Assembly (NCBI RefSeq): GCF_028554725.1
Contig: NC_071669.1
Span: forward strand, 26,697,001 to 26,761,000
Source: Zeugodacus cucurbitae
Taxonomy: Eukaryota > Arthropoda > Insecta > Diptera > Tephritidae
Reading direction: 5' to 3'
Length of the DNA stretch: 64,000 nt
The notes beneath the pieces are model-generated. The model was not told where the DNA came from, made no database searches, and saw only the letters and a program-made list of their open reading frames with translations. The translations under genes and the position numbers were made by a program. Below, one piece after another: positions 47,491-58,986 of this stretch (the first letter of the stretch is position 1; every line of letters begins with the position of its first letter).

Positions 47491-49820
47491 AAAAGTAGCT
47501 AGAAACTTTTGATAGACAATTTTTGAGTTATCAAGACCATAATAGTTTAAAATTATAAACAAATATTAGGATAAAAGTCATTTCGATAGTTGGATTCATT
47601 CAAACTGTAGCATTGTTATTTTACAACAATTCTCTTGAAATATGTATGTCTCATTTCAATATGGATTTATTACTGAAAATAGTGGATCCGTCCAAAACAA
47701 AGGATGGTGTTGCTGTTCCTCAATAATGGTGGCGCATTCTGATTTGTTACTCGCCTGGATTGTTTAAAACTAAAATATATTTTGTTAGCAAATGAAAAAG
47801 AATTAAAAAGAAGAAAACATTTGTAAGTAATGAATACACAAAATTCTAATATGTATTTTTTCAATACATACATAATTGAAGATACACGAAGATACATAAT
47901 TGAATACACGCTTAAGTACATATACACTGATTACTAACATATACTATATACATAAATGCATCTGTGAAAGCAATGAGTATACGTTGCTAGTACCTTTCGA
48001 TTATGAAGTATCATGATTTCAATGTACTAAAAAATGCAATAAATATAGAAGAAAATGCTTAACTTTGAACTACCCCCTCCAATGATGCATACGTAAGGAA
48101 ATACATATATATATAGACTACGCTATGTATATGCTGTAGACTGATACGATGGAAAACATAATAGTCATCACATAAACGAAAAATACGAAACCGTTACTAT
48201 TCACAACACAACTGGTGTCTGGGCAACATTTTCAAATATGCTTTAAAATTCTGGAAGTTGTTGATTTTTTAATCGAAGTGCTGCGCGAATGTGTTCGTAA
48301 TTTACCTTGCTTGCAACGGCTACACCAACTGCACAACACAACCACCGAAAATCGTGAACCGTGAATCAACAAAAAACTGTAAAATAAAGGTTTGCCCTTT
48401 CGTACCCTTTTTAGATGCAGTCACCCCAACAATCTCTGAGTTTGCGCAAAATGCGATCTGATGAACCGGATTTCACAGCAGTAACATCTGCCCAGCATCC
48501 AAGTGAACTTAATTCCGTTTTTTACGTACATACATGCACACCTATGCTGCAGTTCTCTCACTAATTGATCGCTTGCACTGGCGCGAATGGAAGAGTTGCA
48601 GCTGCTTGAATGAATTTTTTTGAAAGCGCATGCGCGCGCATACTCATGACACCGTGTAAACTGCAAGTCGATTTTCCCTGCATTAATATTTGTATGTGCA
48701 TGCATGTGCAGGGTGCGCAACCCCTTTGCCACTCCATGGCCTTGTGCGGCCTTTGTAAGAATATTTTCTTTACGTCGAGCTAAATATTAACAGCCTCAAT
48801 GGTATACACTCTGAGATCGTCTTTGAACGCTGCCAGTCAAGTACAACGATCTTTCGTTGTGCTATGTAAGTTGAAACTAAAGCTAACACTCTGCAGTCAA
48901 AGAGCCAAGTAGCTGGAGTGGAATCTTACGACACTAACCTACTAAAATATGTTCCTAAAATTTCTTCAATTTTAAAAAATTCTCACACACGAGCAAGCAC
49001 ATTAAAAAATAAACGGTAAAAAGTAAAAGAGCAAACCCTCCCTTATATTTTAGGTTTGTTGTTGTACATTGTGCATTGTGCACTTCATAGTATGTCCTAT
49101 CTTCACCCCTCATGTGCACAAACCGTCAGTAATTGTAGGATTGTGCAAAAATATTGAATTTTTGCCCAAAAAATCCCTCGTTTTTTAGGCCATTAAGACA
49201 AACACACACATGCGCACATGAATGGGATAGGGTTTGTGCGATCGAATTTCGCTTATCATCACAACAAACAACCAATCTATCATAGAATTTCATTTCGCAC
49301 ATTGAGCAGATTAGCTAAATGGGATGATTGGGATTTTGCAAGACCTCGCAAAAATCAAAGCTATCGCAAGCAATTTCCGAAGTCGCACAGGATAGTTGAA
49401 ACCACAAAAGGAAAAAAATTAAAAAAAAGCTGACTGATTATCGAACATACGCAAATCCACAGCGCAGTTTTAAAAAAATTTTATTCGATATAATTTGGTT
49501 ACACACTATTCTATTTCTATATATGAAAATGAAGTGATTACATAGTTCAATATAATGATAACTCCTTGCAACGAATTATTTAATTTATGTTAAGAGAAGA
49601 ATCTCAATAACAGATGTCTCAATGATTATATTTGTATGGCATAACTTAATATATATGTAAATATTATTTTGGGGTGTTCCTGCTCTTTAATTAAGTGTAT
49701 AGATACTCACATGCAGAAGATCGCAACGGGAAAATGGATTAAACAAACAACTGATCACACGAAGTGTTAAATAAATTCGAAGTAATTAATCTATTAAACC
49801 AACAAAAGATAAGCAAGCGA
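47491..49820. other. Region downstream of CNOT4, no gene supported
   Basis: AT-rich to 48240; the part from about 48250 to 48900 is somewhat GC-richer. It holds a 103-codon minus-strand frame (48421-48732) with many Cys and His residues that I do not recognise. No protein family match and no clear splice structure. Confidence 0.4.
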
Positions 49821-49824
49821 TAGA

Positions 49825-49830
49825 TTTATT
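49825..49830 (-). promoter_or_regulatory. Candidate polyadenylation signal for CNOT4
   Basis: AATAAA on the minus strand, about 45 bases beyond the CNOT4 stop codon. Other A-rich candidates lie further downstream, so the 3' end may be longer. Confidence 0.4.
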
Positions 49831-49875
49831 ATTTAAAAGCAATAGTTTTACAATTTCGTTATAATTTCCGGTCGC

Positions 49876-52800
49876 TTAAAATAATTGATTATTTTTTAGA
49901 TATTCCAACATGCCTTGGACATTAGCATTAACCTGTGCTTGAGCGACCGATTGGGAGCTCATCTGGTTGCTTGGCATGTGCATATTGGCACCGCCATGTG
50001 TTTGGTTGCCGAAACTGTTTTGCTGTTGTTGTTGTTGTTGTTGTCCCAAATGTGGAGCAAATAAATCCTTTTGTTGATGGTGATGAAGCATCTGAGATGG
50101 TTGGGGACATGACGGGAATTGCCGGAAAGATAGTATGGCCGGATCCATCGCGGTCCAGTCATTGCCCAAATTACCGCCATTTCGATTATTTTGATTCATT
50201 TGATGTGCCTGCATTTCACTGAAGTTTGGTAATTGATGTCGTGGCGATTGCAAATGTGAATCCCAAGTGTTGAAAACGGACAAATGTGACATATCGTTCA
50301 AATGTCCTCTATTACCCGCACCCATATTTAGGAAGGGCATCATTTTGCTTGTATTGTGCTCCCGCGGTGCATTTAATCCAAACGAATTCATATGATTGAA
50401 GCCCGGTGGCGGCATACGAGCACGTTGCATATTATCAATGTTGTGTTGATGTTGTAGTGGATGTTGTGGATGCATCATATTAGAGTCGGCGCCGACACGC
50501 ATAGTATTGCAATTGGGTTTCGAGTGTTGTGGTTTTACTAATTCATTCTCCATCAGCTCAGCCAAACCCTTTTGAGTTTCTGTGAACGGATCGAAGCCAA
50601 GGTCGTCGTCAACAAAGGAATTACTGGAGAATTCATTTTGCATACGGTTATGCTGATTTTGCAGCAAATTATGTTGTGGCGCTTGTATGGTAGAATGGTG
50701 TTGTTGCAACGCCAGCATTGAGTCGAGTTGACCAAGATTTCTATGTTTTTGCTGATTCTGTTGATGTTGCTGGTGTTGCTGCTGTTGTTGTTGTTGCTGT
50801 TGTTGCTGCAAATTCGATAGACCCGAGTGTTGCATAAACTGATAAGGATTCGAGTTATTTTCTAAAATCGCATTGCTGCCATTTAAAAGATGCTGTTCAT
50901 TGTTACCACAATGTTGCTGCAACTGCAATTGCTGATTCTTATGAAAGTCAAAGAATTTCGACATATTTATGCCATACAGATTTTGACTTAAGAGAAGTTC
51001 TGATGCATGCTCCAAAGTTGTTAGCGGTGATTGCCCAATCTCAGATAAGCCGAAATGGTTTTGTACACCACTTGGTGGAACATTCGGTTGTAATAAATTC
51101 AAATTTCCAAATAAACTATTTTGTTTGTGTAATTCGAGTAGTCGTGCCAGTTCTTTTTGTTGCTGTGGATGCACATGTTGAAACTGTTGCTCTTCAATGC
51201 CCTTTAATAAATCTGGTAATGGTGATATTTTTACATTATTCATTTGATTTGACAGGTCTTCAACCTTGTCTTCTGAACTATTTGGTGTCTGCAGTGTTGT
51301 GCCAGGCGAAAACAATGGCGTTAACTTGCTATCGAATAGATTAAGTTGCGGAAGTGCTGTTTTTATGTTAACAAGATCTTCGTTTTCATCAGTTTTCAAA
51401 TTAGTTTCTTCAAATGATTTATCTGCCAACAATTCGTCTGCTTCGCTAGTTTCAGTTTCCTTGCTATCGGTGAATTCGTTTCCTGATACTTCCGGACTTT
51501 CGAATAGTTCCGTGGTGGTATCTATATTACTGCTACTACTAATGCCCTTATCGCTGTCGCTGCCACCAAAATTATGCTCACAGTCCTCAATTGGTTTAAT
51601 GTCGACAATTTCGTCGACATTTTTCTTAGAAGCCTTCGGCTTGCTAATTTTACCCTTTGTTGTACTGTTATTCATATTGTTTGGGGTAACGTTTCGATCT
51701 TGGACGGGGCTGGCGAATATTGACGTATTTCCATCAGCGGATGACGATTCCGATCCATCCTTGACATCACCATTATTATTGATATTTTCCCGCTGCGCAT
51801 TTGGGACGTAACTTTTATTTACATCGTTTGAACTATTTGTTGTTTTATTTTTTGATTTTGCACTTTTGTCATTTTTAACCTTCTCATGTCTACCGCGCTC
51901 CTTTTTATTTTTAACCTCACCAGAACTCGTTGGTACAAGCTCTTTATTAACTGGTGAAACTGATAAGGTAGGACAAGGATCTGTTGTGCTCTCCAGCGTA
52001 GCTCCATTAGACGCCGCTGGTAGTGAAGGTGAAGAAACACCAGACGATGTTATGGTCTGTGGCGGCGTACTGGAATTTGTTTTAGTTGTACTACTATTTT
52101 TACTAGCGCTACCCTGACTACTCTCCCCGCTGTTACTTCCCCACACAGGCACACCACCATTACCATTTGCTTGGTTTGTCTCACTTGAACCACTCGTATT
52201 AGCACTATTCGAACTCACTACCAATGCGTCATGCAAACGTTTCTCATACTCTTGGTGTTTCCCCTGATGCATTTCCTCCTTAGTAAAGCTAGCCTCTGGA
52301 TCGCCCAACTCATGCAGATACATACAATCACCTTTGGGACACACTTGATTCTTCATAAAATGACTGCAATACTTTGTTGTACCCAAACTGGTTTTGATAA
52401 GTCTGCCATCGATTATTATATTACGGGTATTGACACTTTGTATGGCTCTAAGAGCATCATTGTTCTGTACATAAGTGACATAGGCCGATGCCGACGGGCC
52501 TTGTACCCCAGCATAGGCGGTACTTGGATTTATCACAACTTTATGTATCTTACCATATTTGCCAAAGTACTCGTGCTTCTTGAGTACCTCAGCATCAGCC
52601 AATCGAGGCGGCAAACCGACTACAAATACTAAATTCTTTTGCACCACTCGCACATTCGACAAATGCTTGCGGTTTTCAGTCACGCGCACCTTCTGCTTAC
52701 GCTTTTGGTCGCGTTGTTTCTTCTGCGACTTGAACGCCAAAATTTGCTCTTGAGTCAGTGGCGTGAAATCCGCAGGATTCTCCGTGTATTCCTTTCTACA

Positions 52801-52953
52801 AGCGGGACATAATTTATTCTCATCGGTGCGTATCCTGTGCCAGCAGAAACGGCATATTTGATACCCGCATGTGCAAGGAAAGAAGTTCAAATCATCAACC
52901 TCAAGAGGCTCCATGCAAAGTGGGCATTCAACTGAGTCTTCGTTGTTATCCAT
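49876..52953 (-). CDS. Cnot4: CCR4-NOT subunit 4, E3 ubiquitin ligase (RING-RRM-CCCH)
   Basis: Single uninterrupted frame of 1025 codons. Residues 10-52 form a C4C4 RING with cysteines at 10, 13, 27, 29, 34, 37, 49 and 52 in exactly the CNOT4 pattern. An RRM follows at about 107-190. A CCCH zinc finger (Cys-x8-Cys-x4-Cys-x3-His) comes immediately after. The remaining three quarters is low-complexity Ser/Asn/Gln-rich sequence with two glutamine runs, ending Leu-Lys-Asn-Asn-Gln-Leu-Phe. Known role: the RING recruits UBE2D-type E2 enzymes; the protein ubiquitinates targets in mRNA and ribosome quality control and docks on the CCR4-NOT deadenylase scaffold. The start is chosen because the RING begins nine residues later. 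A splice acceptor at 53099-53100 suggests a 5' UTR intron. Length is close to what I recall for the Drosophila protein. Confidence 0.95.
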   Translation of the reverse strand: MDNNEDSVECPLCMEPLEVDDLNFFPCTCGYQICRFCWHRIRTDENKLCPACRKEYTENPADFTPLTQEQILAFKSQKKQRDQKRKQKVRVTENRKHLSNVRVVQKNLVFVVGLPPRLADAEVLKKHEYFGKYGKIHKVVINPSTAYAGVQGPSASAYVTYVQNNDALRAIQSVNTRNIIIDGRLIKTSLGTTKYCSHFMKNQVCPKGDCMYLHELGDPEASFTKEEMHQGKHQEYEKRLHDALVVSSNSANTSGSSETNQANGNGGVPVWGSNSGESSQGSASKNSSTTKTNSSTPPQTITSSGVSSPSLPAASNGATLESTTDPCPTLSVSPVNKELVPTSSGEVKNKKERGRHEKVKNDKSAKSKNKTTNSSNDVNKSYVPNAQRENINNNGDVKDGSESSSADGNTSIFASPVQDRNVTPNNMNNSTTKGKISKPKASKKNVDEIVDIKPIEDCEHNFGGSDSDKGISSSSNIDTTTELFESPEVSGNEFTDSKETETSEADELLADKSFEETNLKTDENEDLVNIKTALPQLNLFDSKLTPLFSPGTTLQTPNSSEDKVEDLSNQMNNVKISPLPDLLKGIEEQQFQHVHPQQQKELARLLELHKQNSLFGNLNLLQPNVPPSGVQNHFGLSEIGQSPLTTLEHASELLLSQNLYGINMSKFFDFHKNQQLQLQQHCGNNEQHLLNGSNAILENNSNPYQFMQHSGLSNLQQQQQQQQQQQHQQHQQNQQKHRNLGQLDSMLALQQHHSTIQAPQHNLLQNQHNRMQNEFSSNSFVDDDLGFDPFTETQKGLAELMENELVKPQHSKPNCNTMRVGADSNMMHPQHPLQHQHNIDNMQRARMPPPGFNHMNSFGLNAPREHNTSKMMPFLNMGAGNRGHLNDMSHLSVFNTWDSHLQSPRHQLPNFSEMQAHQMNQNNRNGGNLGNDWTAMDPAILSFRQFPSCPQPSQMLHHHQQKDLFAPHLGQQQQQQQQNSFGNQTHGGANMHMPSNQMSSQSVAQAQVNANVQGMLEYLKNNQLF

Positions 52954-53098
52954 AGCGGTCGTTTTGGATTTCTTCCTTATTTATAACAAACAAGCAAGCA
53001 AGTCAATAATCAGGCCAAATCAAGCAGACAAATATGCTCTAGTTTTACAATAGATTATTTTCTTTCGAGCTCAATCCTTTCTAAGTAGGCGCCAGGAG
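52954..53098 (-). other. Likely 5' UTR part of CNOT4 exon 2
   Basis: On the minus strand, a pyrimidine-rich tract (TTCTTCTTTACACAG) ends at 53099, directly before GCTCCTGGCGCC and 145 bases before the ATG. This is a good splice acceptor, so the first exon probably lies further right, toward 54.2-54.5 kb. A GTGAG-type donor near 54340 is one candidate. Confidence 0.45.
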
Positions 53099-53100
53099 CT

Positions 53101-55158
53101 GTGTAAAGAAGAAATAGAGAAACATATGTTAGACGAAATATATTAAACATATATACATATTATTTTAATTGCTCTGTTTAACTCTAGGAACATATATGTA
53201 AATGTGTGTGTGTGCGTAACAGCTGCATTTTACTTAAGCTCGCCAAATAGTCAACGTGCAATTAAACGTTTAGCTGCATTTTCCACGAAAAGCACTAAAA
53301 GTTGTGCTCAAATATTTACATGCAACACTATATTTGGTCAGACCTATGCCATATTGACGCAATGTCCTTATGTTATAAGGTAGACAATGTTTGATATTTC
53401 CATATTTGCCTTTGTGCTGTTCTTGTTTTGTGCTTATAGAAATTTACCCATAATATTTTCGATAATTGTAGCCAATTGTTTTTTAACCAATAGCTTAGCT
53501 TCGTGCACTACCTGCGTGTATTTGCACTTAAATTGGTATGTGTGTTTGTTAGCTTGCCACTGCGATTTGTAGGAGAAGATTGAAATACAATACTTTTAAC
53601 TTTCAAATCAAAACAGGAATCCAAAAGCCACTGCGAACAGTCCAATCTGTCACTTAGACATGCAGATACGAGAGAGGAAACAGAACAAAATAGGCAAAAT
53701 GGAAAATGATTTCGTTGTGTGCCAAAGCGCTTAATACATATACGCAAACGTGAATCAATTGAGCACTGCTCGTATTCCGGTGAAACTCTATGAAGATTTG
53801 GTGGAATTGGCACAAATGGCAGAGTGTGGCTTGTAAAATTGTGCTTGTCATATACAACCTCTATATGTAATATATGTTACTGCGTTCGCTTGTGTGTGTT
53901 TGTCTTATTTGATGTAAAAAAAGGATACGCATCTCGCGCAATATCGCACAATAGCAGCAACAACCCGTTTCACCGCACCATTGCCCTCTTGAATGTTTTT
54001 TTTTTCGTTCGTTCGCTTTTTAGTTTAAACTGTGGAAGGGATGATTTTTGAAGGTTCACCCCTTCGTGTAACTTTCAAGCGAAAATATAAACAAAAACTC
54101 AATGCAATCTCGCAAATGCACGAACGATAACAATAGTGAGCTTAGATTTTTTTACCATGCGTGTATTCTCTGTCGGTTTTATTGTGCGTTCGAAATTTTT
54201 AAAGTAAACGCGTTAGCGCTGCAGTAGTCGCAAAAGTTAACTCACACGTCGCAGTTGGGAAAAATTAGGCGAAAGGCCGATTTAAAATTTCCAAAGTCGC
54301 ACACTCACACCAACATTCTACGCAGAAACTCTCACCAAAATAGTCGCCGATACACTCCGTAGTGTGTGGAACAGTGAATCGTTGGGTTGACGATAAAATT
54401 GACGTTTCAAACGTCAGACGCGCTCGTGCACTCGACCACTAAAACGCTTGACGATGTGCTCCATATGCAACACCACCAACAACCAACCGACCGTTCCGAC
54501 CATTCAACGAAAGCAAGGCGAATATGAATTTTCCGCGTGTGCGCAAATTACATTTTAAAGTGTAAAAAAATCAGCAAATATTTAATTTCAATAGTGAAAT
54601 GATCAAATCAACAGCTGCAAAAGCGGCATTGTAACCGCCAAAATGTATTGTTAAATGTAAGTTTAAACTGTTTAACAAATAGTGAGTGATAAGTACCGCG
54701 GATAAAGTTAACAACATTCACGCGCCGCTGTCAAAACGAGTCAAATTTTAAAACAATTTCAATTTCTAATTGTTGTTGTGGTCTAATGGTAAGTTGTGAT
54801 AGTTGTCAAATCCTAACTTGTATGTTATACATTATTGGAAGCTTACTTTTAAGCTATGCACTTGGTTACATAAAATTACTAACTAAAACTAATACAGTCC
54901 TTGCTCACTCTACGAATTTTAAAGTTTTGCAATGGCAATTCCACTTGTGTTCGAGGGGGTAGCAATACATATGTAACAAGCACATGCATGTAGGTGTTTG
55001 AGTGTAGTGGGAAGTGTAGCAACAACTATGGCTGTCCGCCATATTGACGAGCATCTTTCATTTCCTTTGCTGTATACGTTGTTGCCGTTCGTGGTTTTGT
55101 GTGAAAATAGTTTGCAGTACAATTTTAAATGGCGAAAATGTTAAAATAATGCAGTAAA
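53101..55158. promoter_or_regulatory. Shared intergenic region between the divergent CNOT4 and Glued-like genes
   Basis: About 2.2 kb separates the two start codons. It must contain the start sites of both genes and probably the CNOT4 leader intron. From about 54150 to 54780 it is visibly less AT-rich and has no transposable element, unlike the rest of the window. Exact transcription starts cannot be read off. Confidence 0.55.
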
Positions 55159-58100
55159 ATGAGCGATCGCAATTTTAAAATTGGCCAAAAAGTGCAAATT
55201 GTGGGTAAAAATCTGCGTGGGCAAATCGCTTACGTGGGTTTGACCAGTTTCTCGCCGGGCAAGTGGATAGGCGTGGTGCTGGACGGAAAGGATAAAGGCA
55301 AAAATAATGGTACTGTCAAGGGCATCACTTATTTTAAATGTACTGCTAATTGTGGACTCTTCGTGCGTCCAGCACAATTGAATTTAATTGTGGATAGGGA
55401 AACGGATGAAATGGCAGAATCAACAGCTGCCGAGTATGGACAGAGCAACGTCGTCAAATCAGTCGGAAACGAAAAGGCTTCAACAGCAACGCCAGAAAAA
55501 TCAGCAGCGCCGCACTGTGCTGAAAAAGCAGTGGAAAAACTTGAAGCAAAGCATCCCATATCTGATGCGTTAACTACGGAAGCCGTTCCACATATTGCGG
55601 CAGCTAATAGCAAGGTCACAACAACATCGAATGGAAATTTGCTGAAGGCAACCAAAATTAATCAACCATTACAAGCGAATCAGCGCATCATTTCCTCCAA
55701 TACGCAACTGGAACTATCATTTACGGGCGCAAGCGTATCAGTAGCGGCACCAAAGCGTAGTAAAACTACAGTTAGTCCTTCAGAGTCGTTTTGTTGCATC
55801 AGACAGCGTTCAGCATTTGTGGAAACTGGCTTCCTGGAGATACTGAACACACAATTCACGCCCGGTCATCCACTACGCTCGCCGACTTTGTTCAACATCA
55901 ACAATGGATCGCACACCGCACTCGCAATCAGCCCCACAGAGCAATTGCAACAACAGCAGCAGCAACAACAGCGATGTAAAGATTTGGAGGCACAAAATGC
56001 CAAGTTAAACGAAGAATTAAATGATCTGAAGAGTCAACGTGTAGAGGACAAACGGCGTATGTACGAACTCGAAAAGATACGCTTGCAAAAGGAGCACTTA
56101 AGCGAGTTCAAAACGCAGATTATGGAGCAACATGGTATGCTGCAACGAGAATTGCAACGCTGTCGACAAGAGCTAAGGGAAGTGAATGACTACAAGACAA
56201 CGTATAAACGTGAACTGGATGAAGTGGCTGAGAACATTGAACTGCTCACATTGGACAAGGAGATGGCAGAGGAGCGTGTTGAAACTCTACAAATAGAGTT
56301 GGAAACGGCAAATGAGCGTATTGAGGAACTCGCGTTAGATATTGAAATCTTGAGAGCTGAAAATGAGAATTCCATAACAGACACAATTGGTGTACGTTCA
56401 GATAATGAGTTGAAGGAAGAAATCGTACAACCGACAGCAATCGAAATCAAACGCCTCGAACAGTACAATCAACGACTGCGCGAGACTGTTGTGAGACTGC
56501 GTGATGTATTGACACATGAAAAGCAGGATCTACAAAAGGCCAATAAGGAATTGGAGACGAAAACTTCTGAAATCTCTGAACTTAAGAAAACCAAAGAGAT
56601 ACTTTCGAAGCGTATTGATATAATGGAAATGCACATAATCGACTTGAAAGAACAAGTAGATGCGGCACTTGGCGCGGAGTTAATGGTTACAACGTTAGCA
56701 GAATCTAAAATCGAATTAGAAGAGCGTGTTAAATTGTTGGAGGAGGAAGTTATGGAGCTCGAGGCGCTGGAAGAGATACACGAACAAATCATTGAAGGCA
56801 ATCAAGAATTAGAATTGGATTTACGTGAAGAGATTGACGTGCTCAATGTGACGATAAAAATGTTACAAGACGAAAAGAACAATACGCTAGAAACCATATA
56901 TGATCGAGACGTGACTATTATGAAATTTAGAGAGCTGGTTAAAACATTAAACAACAATATACTCTCAAAGGACCCGCTATCAAATGTATTGGGCAACGTT
57001 ACAGGAACAGGCACTTCCACATCAGACGATCTCAGCAGCACCCTCTCCAATCAGGACGAAACCCAAAGTATAGACTTCAATCAAATGTTCTCGGTCACAA
57101 AGGCTTGCGAAAGGGCCATCGACTCGCGTTTAAATGCAATTGAACTCAAACTGTGCAAAGCTCACATTACGCACCTACTAGCGTTCGTCCCCGAGGAGAT
57201 CATGCTGCGTGGCTGCGAATATGACATAATATTGGTGTTGCTGTTATTGCAGCGCTTGTACGAAAAAATTGAAATCATTTGTCACATAATTAATGAAAAA
57301 TTTCCATCGTCCTGTGAATTTGCCAAAAACGCCATATTTGAGGGATTCTCGGTACACCGTTTTGCTTTCCGTTGCAAATGCCTCTATGTATTGCGTAGCC
57401 TTAAACTGGTCATTAAACAGTTAATTTTCGGTTTGAATCACTGCGATTATGAGGTGTGCACACATGCCGCTATTTACCGCGGAGAAATGGAAACGCAAGA
57501 GAAATCTATTGATGATTTAATTAAACGGCTAAAGGGCGATATGCTCGACGAAAATACATCCATGGAAGCGGCGGAGCGAACTCTGTCATTTTTCAATACA
57601 CTTTACACTAACCTGATCTGCTCGCAAAATCTCGCTGAGTTAATAGACGAACAAAAGCTTTATGTTATGTTAGTTGAAGTGCTGGATGTATGCCTGGACT
57701 GCATCAATACGAATGCTGGTATACTGCATACTATCATACAATTGGGTGATGAAAATACCGAATCATTTTGGGCCATGCAATTTCTCATGGAAAACGTCAA
57801 TCAATTCAAGCAAAAATTGCGTAAGTTGCAACGGAAACTTCCTTCGGCTGCAGTAGATATTTCTGCCATGCAGCAACAACAAATTCAGCGCATACAGCAC
57901 ATACTAACTACAAACGAACATTTTGGACGTTTCATCAACATATTAATAGCAACATCCAAAGACGCAACGAAGGACATATCAACAAGCAACTTTTCTACCA
58001 ACGAAGAGCGGCTGTGTGATGCAGCCATTGAACATAAAAAACTTTGGAAAATTATTATTTCGAATTGTACAAAATATGCTGCTGCGGAAAAGCCAACACC

Positions 58101-58986
58101 AATTGCCTTATTCCATCACTGCGTTCAGCAGCTGGACGAAATAATCAATGAACTCAACACTTTCATCTCGGAGAATGAGTCTGTGCGCAGTGCAAATAAA
58201 AACACCATGTTTGTACGCTCTTCAGCCACTACGCTGCTGCAGCGCTCAATGCAACTCAAACAGCACTCTGAGGATATAAAGAGTTTGAAGCATTCATTAG
58301 CCGAAAGAGATAAGGAAATCAAAACGCAAAAATACTTGTCAAAAATTAAACAAAACGAATTTTCCGAAATGCAAATACGAAAAGAGATCGCCGAACGTAA
58401 CTTGACGAAAGTCCAACGTAGCCAAGAGGAATCTCTAACGCAGATTATCGAATATATAGAGCAATTCGACAAACTAATGTGCCAACGTGAGCATATAATC
58501 ACACAATCCTTCAATATGCTGAAGGAGAAACTCGCTACCATGGAGCAGAACCATGCGCTGCTTGAACAGAAACTCATCTCACGCAAGGAAGTCATCAGCT
58601 TTTCCACAGATGAAAGTTTTCGCGAAATTGAAACACTTAATAAATGTTTACGATACGAACGTGCTGAACGTTGTAAGCTGCACATCGACGAAATGAAAAC
58701 GCGCATGCGCAGTTTTGAGCCACTATTTGTGCCACACCAAAAGCGTATGCATTCGCCAGCAGAAACTCGACTGGTCAAGGAATTGCGCACTCTCAAGAAC
58801 CAGTGGATACTTTCACATATCAAATTAAAACCAACTACAGAAATCGAACGTTGTACGCTGAAGCGAAAATCAAATGAACTGCTGCAATGCACGTGGAACA
58901 CATATTTCGAATCACATCCTCACCGCAGCGCTTCAAGTCATTTCGGTGCTTTCGGCACAAAGGATGTAAATCAAATATTTAATTAG
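55159..58986 (+). CDS. Dynactin p150-Glued-like subunit (intronless paralogue)
   Basis: Uninterrupted frame of 1275 codons, nearly the length of Drosophila Glued and human DCTN1. Residues 6-72 are a CAP-Gly domain (Gly-Lys-Trp-Ile-Gly-Val, the Gly-Lys-Asn-Asn-Gly loop at 47-51, Phe-Val-Arg-Pro at 68-71) that binds microtubule plus ends and EB proteins. A conserved Phe-Val-Glu-Thr-Gly-Phe-Leu-Glu-Ile block follows at about 217, then a glutamine run. A long coiled coil (about 260-600) corresponds to CC1, which binds dynein intermediate chain. A globular p150 region spans about 635-905, a second coiled coil about 1030-1190, and the last residues match the Glued C-terminus (Pro-His-Arg-x-x-x-x-x-Phe). 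Sequence is clearly diverged from Glued, and Drosophila has such a paralogue (CG9279, from memory). The start is the first ATG, just before the CAP-Gly. Cytoplasmic cofactor of dynein; a tissue-specific role is inference. Confidence 0.88.
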   Translation: MSDRNFKIGQKVQIVGKNLRGQIAYVGLTSFSPGKWIGVVLDGKDKGKNNGTVKGITYFKCTANCGLFVRPAQLNLIVDRETDEMAESTAAEYGQSNVVKSVGNEKASTATPEKSAAPHCAEKAVEKLEAKHPISDALTTEAVPHIAAANSKVTTTSNGNLLKATKINQPLQANQRIISSNTQLELSFTGASVSVAAPKRSKTTVSPSESFCCIRQRSAFVETGFLEILNTQFTPGHPLRSPTLFNINNGSHTALAISPTEQLQQQQQQQQRCKDLEAQNAKLNEELNDLKSQRVEDKRRMYELEKIRLQKEHLSEFKTQIMEQHGMLQRELQRCRQELREVNDYKTTYKRELDEVAENIELLTLDKEMAEERVETLQIELETANERIEELALDIEILRAENENSITDTIGVRSDNELKEEIVQPTAIEIKRLEQYNQRLRETVVRLRDVLTHEKQDLQKANKELETKTSEISELKKTKEILSKRIDIMEMHIIDLKEQVDAALGAELMVTTLAESKIELEERVKLLEEEVMELEALEEIHEQIIEGNQELELDLREEIDVLNVTIKMLQDEKNNTLETIYDRDVTIMKFRELVKTLNNNILSKDPLSNVLGNVTGTGTSTSDDLSSTLSNQDETQSIDFNQMFSVTKACERAIDSRLNAIELKLCKAHITHLLAFVPEEIMLRGCEYDIILVLLLLQRLYEKIEIICHIINEKFPSSCEFAKNAIFEGFSVHRFAFRCKCLYVLRSLKLVIKQLIFGLNHCDYEVCTHAAIYRGEMETQEKSIDDLIKRLKGDMLDENTSMEAAERTLSFFNTLYTNLICSQNLAELIDEQKLYVMLVEVLDVCLDCINTNAGILHTIIQLGDENTESFWAMQFLMENVNQFKQKLRKLQRKLPSAAVDISAMQQQQIQRIQHILTTNEHFGRFINILIATSKDATKDISTSNFSTNEERLCDAAIEHKKLWKIIISNCTKYAAAEKPTPIALFHHCVQQLDEIINELNTFISENESVRSANKNTMFVRSSATTLLQRSMQLKQHSEDIKSLKHSLAERDKEIKTQKYLSKIKQNEFSEMQIRKEIAERNLTKVQRSQEESLTQIIEYIEQFDKLMCQREHIITQSFNMLKEKLATMEQNHALLEQKLISRKEVISFSTDESFREIETLNKCLRYERAERCKLHIDEMKTRMRSFEPLFVPHQKRMHSPAETRLVKELRTLKNQWILSHIKLKPTTEIERCTLKRKSNELLQCTWNTYFESHPHRSASSHFGAFGTKDVNQIFN

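Noticed and set aside
51266..51811. 181-codon plus-strand frame within CNOT4
   Set aside because: Antisense shadow of the Ser/Asn-rich region of CNOT4, with no independent features.
58125..58901. 258-codon open frame on the minus strand
   Set aside because: It is antisense to the second coiled coil of the Glued-like gene, and its Ser/Cys-rich sequence is the expected shadow of Glu/Lys-rich coding DNA.
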